A stretch of 64,000 nt of DNA from the NCBI GenBank assembly GCA_016722505.1, contig JADKJH010000001.1, forward strand, positions 992,001 to 1,056,000, in the 5' to 3' direction. Below are positions 58,266-64,000 of the stretch, piece after piece; within the stretch, counting starts at the first letter, position 1; each line of letters starts with the position of its first letter. This DNA is from Holophagaceae bacterium (GTDB lineage Bacteria > Acidobacteriota > Holophagae > Holophagales > Holophagaceae). The translations under genes were made by a program, and so were the position numbers. Under the pieces are notes generated by a model, which was not told the DNA's origin, did not search any database, and was given only the letters and a program-made list of their open reading frames with translations.

Positions 58266-59627
58266 TTATTTCAACAAGTAAGTGATAGTGTCCACGGCCT
58301 GTTCGGCGCGAGCAGCGGGTGTGCCCAAAGGCGGCATGAAATATAGGCAGTCGCCAATGGGCCGGATCAACAGGCCGGCTTCAAGGGCTCTGCGGTGGAG
58401 GCGCCACCCGAAACGTGACTCTGTGGAATGCGGTTCGCCCGTACCCGGGTCCACCAGTTGGGCCGCAGCCACTGTGCCCAGAATCCGAGCTTTCCGGATG
58501 GATGGAAGCTCACCCAACCGGCTCCATGCGGACTTCATGGCCTGGCTCAAATGCGCCGCCTGCTCTAGGACCGGTTGTTCCTCGAAGAGCGCCAGGCTGG
58601 CACAGGCCACGGCACAGGCAAGCGGATTCGCCGTATAGCTGTGCCCATGCAAAAAGGCCTTTCCTTCGGTATAGTCCGCCCAAAAACAGCTGTAGATCTC
58701 ATCGGTGGCCCAAGTCAGCGAAAGCGGCAGGACACCGCCCGTGAGCCCCTTGGAGAGGCAGAGCAGGTCAGGTTCGATCCCTGCCTGGCTGTGCGCGAAG
58801 AAACTGCCTGTGCGGCCGAAACCCGTCATAACCTCATCCAGAATCAGATAGACCCCGTAGGCGTCACATTGAGCGCGCAGCTCCACCAGCATCTCCGGAG
58901 GCCACATGCGCATGCCCCCCGCCGCTTGCAGCAAGGGCTCCGCGATGAAAGCCGCCAGACCTTCACCGTGGTTTTCAAAGAAGAAGCGGATGCTTTGCCG
59001 CGCGGCCTCCAGCCTGTCCACCCATCCATCCAGGTTCACATGCAGCTCGCGGCGCGGGTCTTCAGGCACAGCCAACCGCTCACAGCGCAAAAGCAAGGGG
59101 CGGAACAGCCCCGTCATGAAGTTGTCCAGCTCCCCGACCCCGACCGCTCCCAGGGTGTCCCCGTGATAACCCATATTCAAGGCGCCAAACCGCGTGCGCT
59201 GCCCCTGTCCTTTTTGGAGCTGGGCCTGGAAGGCCATTTTCAGAGCCACTTCCACCGCTGTGGAGCCATTGTCTGAAAAGAAACAGCGGGTTAGGTTGGG
59301 TGGCAGTTTGGAGCGCAGGCGCGCAGCCAATTCGATGGCGGGCTCATGGGTGAAGCCTGCGAAAATCACATGATCGAGCTTGGCGCCCTGGCGTTCCAGG
59401 GCGGCCATGAGCTTAGGATGCCCATGGCCGTGAAGGCACGTCCACCAGCTGCTGATGCCATCCAATACGCGGTTGCCATTGGCCAGCAACAGATCGCAGC
59501 CCTCCCCGGCGATGACCGGGATGGGTGGATCCGCTTCGTGGTCTTTCATCTGTGTGAAGGGGTGCCAGATGTGGGCGCGGTCCAGGGCCGAACGGCCGGA
59601 CCAAGATTCAGGAAGGGGAGATGTCAT
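58266..59627 (-). CDS. bioA: Adenosylmethionine-8-amino-7-oxononanoate aminotransferase
   Basis: A PLP enzyme making 7,8-diaminopelargonic acid with SAM as amino donor. 453 aa. Motifs are HIWHPFTQMKDHE (the biotin-specific N-terminus), GISSWWTCLHGHGHP, FSDNGSTAVEVALKMAFQ, NMGYHGDTLGAVGVG, LILDEVMTGFGRTGSFFA (PLP Asp) and LCLSKGLTGGVLPLSLT (PLP Lys). It is the last gene of bioFDA on the minus strand, three bases after bioD. Confidence 0.96.
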   Translation of the reverse strand: MTSPLPESWSGRSALDRAHIWHPFTQMKDHEADPPIPVIAGEGCDLLLANGNRVLDGISSWWTCLHGHGHPKLMAALERQGAKLDHVIFAGFTHEPAIELAARLRSKLPPNLTRCFFSDNGSTAVEVALKMAFQAQLQKGQGQRTRFGALNMGYHGDTLGAVGVGELDNFMTGLFRPLLLRCERLAVPEDPRRELHVNLDGWVDRLEAARQSIRFFFENHGEGLAAFIAEPLLQAAGGMRMWPPEMLVELRAQCDAYGVYLILDEVMTGFGRTGSFFAHSQAGIEPDLLCLSKGLTGGVLPLSLTWATDEIYSCFWADYTEGKAFLHGHSYTANPLACAVACASLALFEEQPVLEQAAHLSQAMKSAWSRLGELPSIRKARILGTVAAAQLVDPGTGEPHSTESRFGWRLHRRALEAGLLIRPIGDCLYFMPPLGTPAARAEQAVDTITYLLK

Positions 59628-59630
59628 GGT

Positions 59631-60284
59631 TCAGGTTCTCTCGTTTTCTATGTCTGATTCGGAATTCAGGACCTCCACCCGCATCGGCAGGAACCGCCGA
59701 AGCACTTTTGCGTTCCCTTCTGCGGCTTGGAAAGATTGATCCATTCCAGGATTCAAGACCACCGCCTCAATGCGCCAGCCCCGAAGCATCAGGGCCTCGC
59801 AGCTCAGCAGCGTATGGTTCAGTGTGCCCAGGCCCCCACGGGCCACCAGCACGCAAGGGATGCGCAAGTCCGAAGCCCAGGCCAGGAAATGCCGGTTTTC
59901 TGTGAGCGGCACCATCAAGCCGCCCACGCCTTCCAGCAACAGCCGCCCTTCGCTGGAGCGCTTACACCACGCCAATGCGGCGTCCAGGTCCAGCCTGCGC
60001 CCTTCTGCTTCCGCCGCGGCCAGGGGCGATACGGGGGCAAGAAAGGATGCGAATGCTTCCGCCACCGCACCCGTTTTCTGAAGAATCCATAGGTCTGAGG
60101 CTAGGTCCGAAGCATCGCCTTCATCATCCGACACACCACATTGGAAAGGTTTCCGGTAGGTCACGGAGCCTTCCTGCAACCAGGCCTTGGCGATGCGCGC
60201 GGAGACCCAAGTCTTCCCGACGTTGGTATCGGTGCCAAGAACCCAAAGGGGCGAAGGCAGTGCCGCGAAAAAGCTGCCGTTCAA
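59631..60284 (-). CDS. bioD: Dethiobiotin synthase
   Basis: An ATP-dependent carboxylase closing the ureido ring. The 217-aa protein has the P-loop VLGTDTNVGKTWVSARIAKAWL, the substrate-site Lys region YRKPFQCG and LLLEGVGGLMVPLTENRHF. The start is TTG 60284, overlapping the bioF stop as TTGA, the same coupling as thrB-thrC. No in-frame ATG lies near the N-terminus. Confidence 0.94.
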   Translation of the reverse strand: MNGSFFAALPSPLWVLGTDTNVGKTWVSARIAKAWLQEGSVTYRKPFQCGVSDDEGDASDLASDLWILQKTGAVAEAFASFLAPVSPLAAAEAEGRRLDLDAALAWCKRSSEGRLLLEGVGGLMVPLTENRHFLAWASDLRIPCVLVARGGLGTLNHTLLSCEALMLRGWRIEAVVLNPGMDQSFQAAEGNAKVLRRFLPMRVEVLNSESDIENERT

Positions 60285-61474
60285 AGTAGCTCCAGAAGGG
60301 ATTGGATCATGGCATCCACTTGGGTTTCCTCCAAGTGGGCACCCGTGGTGATGCGCAGCCGCGAGGTGCCTGGTGGCACCGTAGGGGGGCGAACGGCGCG
60401 CACATCAAAGCCTTTGCGTTGCATCTGGGACGAAATGTGGATGGCCCGGATTTCATCACCCATCAGCAGGGAAATGATGGCGGAATCTTGATGCGGAAGC
60501 CCGAAGGCTGCTCTCACCCGGTCGGCGGATTCCAATGCCTTGACCGCGCGCCAACGCTCGGCTTGGGCCAACTCCATTGCTTTGATGGAAGCGCCTGCGA
60601 TCGAGGGGGGCAGCGCTGTGGAGAAGATGAATCCCCTGGCGGTATTGAGCAGGTGGTCCACGATCAGGGAAGGTCCACCCACGAATGCGCCGAAGCAGCC
60701 CAGGGCCTTGCCAAGGGTTCCCATCACAAGATGCGCCTGGCCATGAACGCCCTGCAATTCCACCAGACCCGCACCACTGGATCCCAGAAGCCCGGTTGCA
60801 TGGGCTTCGTCCACCAACAGCAGCGCCTCATACGCGCGGCAGAGTTCCAAGAGCGCCGGAAGATCAGCCGTATCGCCGTCCATGCTGAAAACCCCATCGC
60901 TCGCCACCAAGGCCAGGCCGCTGCTGGAGGCCCGCCAGGCACGCATCTGGGCACGGAGTTCCATTAAATCCAGATGGGGATAGACACCAATGTGCGCGCC
61001 CTTCGATTTGGCCATGCGACACCCATCAACCAAAGATGCGTGATTCAAGGCATCAGAAAATACAGCATCGCCAAGCCCCACCAAGGCGGGGATCATGGTC
61101 GCGTTGGCTTGATAGCCCGTATTTAAAAGCAGGCAGGCATCACAGGCTTTCCAAGCGGCAAGCGATCGCTCCAGGGCCTCGTGCAGAGGTGACGTGCCCC
61201 GCAGCAAGCGCGAAGCGCCACTACCGGAGCCGTAAGTCCTGGCGGCATCCGCTGCGGCTTGAGCCAACCTCGGATCTTGCCTCAATCCCAGATAGTCATT
61301 CGAACAGAAATCAAGTCCATTGGCTGGGCTGATGCGCCGTTGGCGGCCAGCGGCCTCCCGTACCCTAAGCGCTCCCTCGAGGCGCTCCACCCAAGGACCG
61401 GGAACCTCTACCGTGGACACCGCATTTGGGGAGGCCGGAATGGCCTGATCGCCTGAATTTTCAGAGGCTTTCAT
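60281..61474 (-). CDS. bioF: 8-amino-7-oxononanoate synthase
   Basis: A PLP enzyme condensing alanine with pimeloyl-ACP/CoA. The 397-aa alpha-oxoamine synthase shows LDFCSNDYLGLRQDPRLAQAA, YGSGSGASRLLRGTSPLHEALERSLA, LLNTGYQANATMIPAL, VASDGVFSMDGDTADLPALLELC, LVDEAHATGLLGSSGAGLVE and LVMGTLGKALGCFGAFVGG (PLP Lys). It is the first gene of bioFDA; bioB and bioC are not adjacent. Divergent from the PPIase genes. Confidence 0.95.
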   Translation of the reverse strand: MKASENSGDQAIPASPNAVSTVEVPGPWVERLEGALRVREAAGRQRRISPANGLDFCSNDYLGLRQDPRLAQAAADAARTYGSGSGASRLLRGTSPLHEALERSLAAWKACDACLLLNTGYQANATMIPALVGLGDAVFSDALNHASLVDGCRMAKSKGAHIGVYPHLDLMELRAQMRAWRASSSGLALVASDGVFSMDGDTADLPALLELCRAYEALLLVDEAHATGLLGSSGAGLVELQGVHGQAHLVMGTLGKALGCFGAFVGGPSLIVDHLLNTARGFIFSTALPPSIAGASIKAMELAQAERWRAVKALESADRVRAAFGLPHQDSAIISLLMGDEIRAIHISSQMQRKGFDVRAVRPPTVPPGTSRLRITTGAHLEETQVDAMIQSLLELL

Positions 61475-61621
61475 AGGTTCGCCATGCTAGGATCGCTGTT
61501 TGGGCCAAAGGTCGTTTCTAGCCTTTCGTAAATGAAACCTTACCGACATTTTTCTCCCGCCCACATTTCAACTTCGAAGTCCCTCCCATTGGTACTTCAT
61601 CTCTTTTTAGGAGCTCCCTTG

Positions 61622-62755
61622 ATGCTGCGAAGCGCCCTTTTCACCCTTGCCACCCTGAGCCTTGTGGCCCAAACCGCCAAGCCTGAAACCAAACCCGAAC
61701 CCAAAGCGCAACAGGATCCGGCCGTCGTGGCCGGTGTGGCTACGAATTCGCCAAGTTTCCCCGCACCTGGGTCAAAAGCCCCCGAGGACAAACTCATCGC
61801 CAAAGTGGGCGATGAGGTGGTTCGCGAATCCGACATCGAGCAGGGGCTCCAGGGCATCGCCCCCCAGCAGCGCCAGCAGATGGAATCGAGCCCCCAGGCC
61901 CGCCAGCAATACATCAAGAGCTATTTGGAATTCCGCCTTCTGGTCGCCCAGGGCAAGAAGCTCGGCCTTCATCACACGGACCCCTTCAAAAAGAAGCTTG
62001 CCTTCGCCGCCGACCAGATCGTCGCTACGGAACTGATGTCAAGGGACAGCGAAGCCTTGAAGAAGAAGATCGACCAAGCCGAAATTGACCCCAAGGCCTA
62101 CTACGAAGCCCATAAAGAAAAGTTCCAGACCACCACCGACACTTACTCCGCCCGCCACATCCTGGTGAAAGTAAAAGCCAATGAACAGGATAAGGATGGA
62201 ATCAGCGAAGCCGACGCCAAAGTCAAACTGGCCAAGATCCAGTCCGAACTGAAGGCCGGGAAAAAATTGGCGGATCTCGCCAAGGAATATTCCGACGATC
62301 CGGGCAGCAAGAATAACGGCGGCCTGTACGAGAATTTCGATCCAGGCCAGATGGTGCCGGAATTCGGCAATGCGGTGCGGACCCAAGCCATCGGCGCGGT
62401 GGGTGAGCCGGTCAAGACCCAGTTCGGCTACCACATCGTGGAAGTAACGGCCAAGTCTCCCAAAGGCGCCTTGAAGCCTTTTGAATCGGTCTCCAAGGAC
62501 ATTCCTCAAATGGCTCAGGCCGAGCGCCAAGAGAAGGTCTGGAATGAATACCTGGATGGAATCAAAAAAGTGATCCCTTACGAGTATTACGGTGAGGCCA
62601 ACACCGCCAAGACCACTGATACGAAGGCTGCCGCACCGGTCAAGGCCGCGCCGAAGGGTGCTGCGGAACCCAAGGCCACCGATGCAAAGACCAAGAAAAC
62701 CGCCGCTCCGGCCAAGAAAGCCGACGCCACAACCGCACCCAAAAAGAATTCCTAA
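61622..62755 (+). CDS. Exported parvulin-type peptidyl-prolyl isomerase with Ala/Lys/Pro tail
   Basis: A 377-aa protein with a signal peptide (MLRSALFTLATLSLVAQ). A SurA/PpiC-type N-terminal helical domain follows (KLIAKVGDEVVRESDIEQGLQGI; the VNGxxI-like start). The parvulin domain (about residues 175-290) reads YSARHILVKVKANEQDKDG, GKKLADLAKEYSDDPGSKNNGGLYENFDPGQMVPEFGNAV and PVKTQFGYHIVEV. The last 45 residues are a Lys/Ala/Pro-rich tail ending KKNS, of very low complexity. The start ATG 61622 follows AGGAG. It is paired with a second SurA-like gene 9 bases later; both probably chaperone envelope proteins. Confidence 0.88.
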   Translation: MLRSALFTLATLSLVAQTAKPETKPEPKAQQDPAVVAGVATNSPSFPAPGSKAPEDKLIAKVGDEVVRESDIEQGLQGIAPQQRQQMESSPQARQQYIKSYLEFRLLVAQGKKLGLHHTDPFKKKLAFAADQIVATELMSRDSEALKKKIDQAEIDPKAYYEAHKEKFQTTTDTYSARHILVKVKANEQDKDGISEADAKVKLAKIQSELKAGKKLADLAKEYSDDPGSKNNGGLYENFDPGQMVPEFGNAVRTQAIGAVGEPVKTQFGYHIVEVTAKSPKGALKPFESVSKDIPQMAQAERQEKVWNEYLDGIKKVIPYEYYGEANTAKTTDTKAAAPVKAAPKGAAEPKATDAKTKKTAAPAKKADATTAPKKNS

Positions 62756-62764
62756 GCTGAACCC

Positions 62765-63772
62765 ATGTTGACAAACCGGAGCCTCCTCTCGCCTGTCCTT
62801 GCGCTTATTTGGGTCCTGCCTGCGCCTGTAGGCGCCGCCTCGGACATGCGCGAGGAGATCCTGGTCATCGTCAATTCCCACATCATCACCCGCCACCAAT
62901 TCCAGCAAGCCGTGGAGCAAGAGCACGCGGCCCTCTACCGCCAGTTTTCAGGCAAGGAACTGGACGAGAAGCTGAAGGAAGGCCGCGAAAAGACGCTGCA
63001 AGGGCTGATCGACAGCTTCCTTGTGGAAGACAAGGCCAGCGATCTCGGACTCGGACAGCGCATTGGCGACGACTATCTCCACGCCTATATCGAAGACATC
63101 AAAAAGCAGAATAATTTCGCCACAGATGCAGATTTCGAAAAAGCCCTGCGCGGTTCCATGGGCATCGGGCTTCCGGAATACCTCAAACGCACGAAACAGC
63201 AGATCCTTCAGCAGGAAGTGCTCCGCTCGGAGGTCTACACCAAGATCGCCATCGAGGATCAAGAACTCCGCGCCTACTACGAGGACCACAAAGACGAATA
63301 CAAGAAGGCCACCCGTTTCCGCATTCGCGAACTGGTGTTGGCCAAGGGCGCTACGCAACAAGAAGGCGACGCAGCCAAAGCCACGCTCGCCAAAATCCAA
63401 GAAGACCTCAAAAATGGCAAATCCTTTGAAGAACTGGTGAAGCTGCACAGCAGCAGCGCCAGCAAGGGCACCGGCGGCGACCTAGGCTGGATGGAGAAAG
63501 GCCTGATGCGCCCCGCCATCGAACAGGCGGCCCTATCCTTGAAGGCAGGTGCGGTGTCGACGCCGATTGACACCGATAAGGACATCATCCTGGTGCAGCT
63601 CATCCAGTCTGAAAATGAAGAAGCGCGGCCTTTCGCCGAAGTGAAGCCCCAGATCATGGAAAAACTCCAGGAACCCAAGGCGCAAAACGCGATCCAACAA
63701 TACCTGGCCAACCTGCGGACCCGAGGCAATGTGCGTTTCATGGTTCCCAAAGATCAAATCCTCAAGGGGTGA
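62765..63772 (+). CDS. SurA-like periplasmic chaperone / peptidyl-prolyl isomerase
   Basis: A 335-aa protein with a signal peptide (SLLSPVLALIWVLPAPVGAAS, cleavage about residue 25). A SurA N-terminal chaperone domain follows (EEILVIVNSHIITRHQFQQAVEQEHAAL ... KTLQGLIDSFLVEDKASDLG). One parvulin domain (about 185-290) reads TRFRIRELVLAKGATQQEGDAA, FEELVKLHSSSASKGTGGDLGWMEKGLMRPAIEQAA. E. coli SurA has two parvulin domains, so this is the single-domain type. It probably escorts outer-membrane proteins such as the TonB receptor nearby. Operon partner of the preceding isomerase. Confidence 0.9.
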   Translation: MLTNRSLLSPVLALIWVLPAPVGAASDMREEILVIVNSHIITRHQFQQAVEQEHAALYRQFSGKELDEKLKEGREKTLQGLIDSFLVEDKASDLGLGQRIGDDYLHAYIEDIKKQNNFATDADFEKALRGSMGIGLPEYLKRTKQQILQQEVLRSEVYTKIAIEDQELRAYYEDHKDEYKKATRFRIRELVLAKGATQQEGDAAKATLAKIQEDLKNGKSFEELVKLHSSSASKGTGGDLGWMEKGLMRPAIEQAALSLKAGAVSTPIDTDKDIILVQLIQSENEEARPFAEVKPQIMEKLQEPKAQNAIQQYLANLRTRGNVRFMVPKDQILKG

Positions 63773-63805
63773 TGCATCCCTTGATTTCAGGCGTAGGATG
63801 GTGCC

Positions 63806-64000
63806 GTGCGCCTCGATGCTTTTCTCAAGAAGACCCATCTGGTGAAGCGGCGGGAACTGGCCCGGGAGCTTTGCGACGAAGGCATGGTGCGCGTTAACGG
63901 CGCCCCCAAGAAAGCCGCCTGGGAAGTGAAGACTGGCGATGAGCTTCAGTTTCCGCTCTACAACCGCCTGCTGAAAGTACGCGTGCTGGGCCTGCCTGAA
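63806..64000 (+). CDS. S4-domain RNA-binding protein (3' truncated by window edge)
   Basis: Starting at GTG 63806, 65 codons are visible: VRLDAFLKKTHLVKRRELARELC, then DEGMVRVNGAPKKAAWEVKTGDELQF. This is the S4 fold that binds structured RNA. A small stand-alone S4 protein of this kind is typical of the Hsp15/RqcP family acting on stalled 50S ribosomes. The end lies beyond the window, so a larger protein cannot be excluded. No clear ribosome-binding site precedes the GTG. Confidence 0.75.
   Translation, partial: MRLDAFLKKTHLVKRRELARELCDEGMVRVNGAPKKAAWEVKTGDELQFPLYNRLLKVRVLGLPE

Overview
The window is a high-GC bacterial chromosome segment, mostly housekeeping genes. The gene content suggests a Gram-negative, menaquinone-respiring bacterium: a NADH:quinone oxidoreductase block, an Oar-like TonB-dependent receptor, SurA-type periplasmic chaperones, a heptose kinase and a DUF2911 protein. 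I think Acidobacteriota, class Holophagae (Geothrix/Holophaga-like), is most likely, but this is inferred from protein flavour alone; no rRNA is present. No CRISPR array, intact IS element, integrase or replication origin was seen.

Layout. 1-5.4 kb: end of a DUF2911/TPR gene, then the minus-strand threonine operon thrA-thrB-thrC. It is preceded by a Thr-rich leader peptide and a terminator, that is, a classical transcription attenuator. 5.5-11.2 kb: a glycerophosphodiesterase, a nucleotide-transporter-like protein, a Tat-exported epimerase-like protein, argF, and a TetR/secreted-protein pair with a palindromic operator. 11.2-18.9 kb: a nuo operon (nuoABCD ... nuoEF, all minus strand). It is interrupted by a MarR regulator, a YceI protein and a periplasmic ATP-dependent DNA ligase, with repeat debris and a duplicated nuoD tail at the junction.

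19-24.3 kb: a small fatty-acid/polyene-type set (ACP, dehydratase, ketosynthase, and a Cys-less ketosynthase carrying a frameshift), then a SPOR protein, prmA and murI. 24.3-26.3 kb: an overlapping operon of signal peptidase, MauE/DoxX-like, rhodanese and a degenerate QueD-like protein. 26.4-35.7 kb: a membrane FeS oxidoreductase, Trm112, heptose kinase, a zinc-ribbon protein, tmk-holB, a YcaQ-like glycosylase and an FHA-GGDEF cyclase. 35.9-39.05 kb: a lower-GC patch of orphan genes (DUF4160, a frameshifted DUF2442-XRE gene, a DUF2806-like protein) ending at tRNA-Glu and tRNA-Gln. 39.4-48.6 kb: AGE-family epimerase, proBA, a STAS-like protein, a secreted HExxH protein, a 224-bp tandem repeat array, murA and an M61 peptidase. 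48.6-64 kb: uvrA, a CHAD protein coupled to a histidine kinase, FAH hydrolase, TonB receptor, bioFDA, two parvulin isomerases and the start of an S4-domain protein.

The most interesting non-coding signals are two. The first is a dispersed family of exactly 53-nt hairpins at 8807, 28518 and 45253. Both stems covary between copies while the 7-nt loop, a conserved purine.A mismatch and the flanking CGTA are preserved; two further copies are truncated inside the tandem repeat. The second is the thr leader/attenuator, which looks like the enterobacterial one but lies in a very different background.
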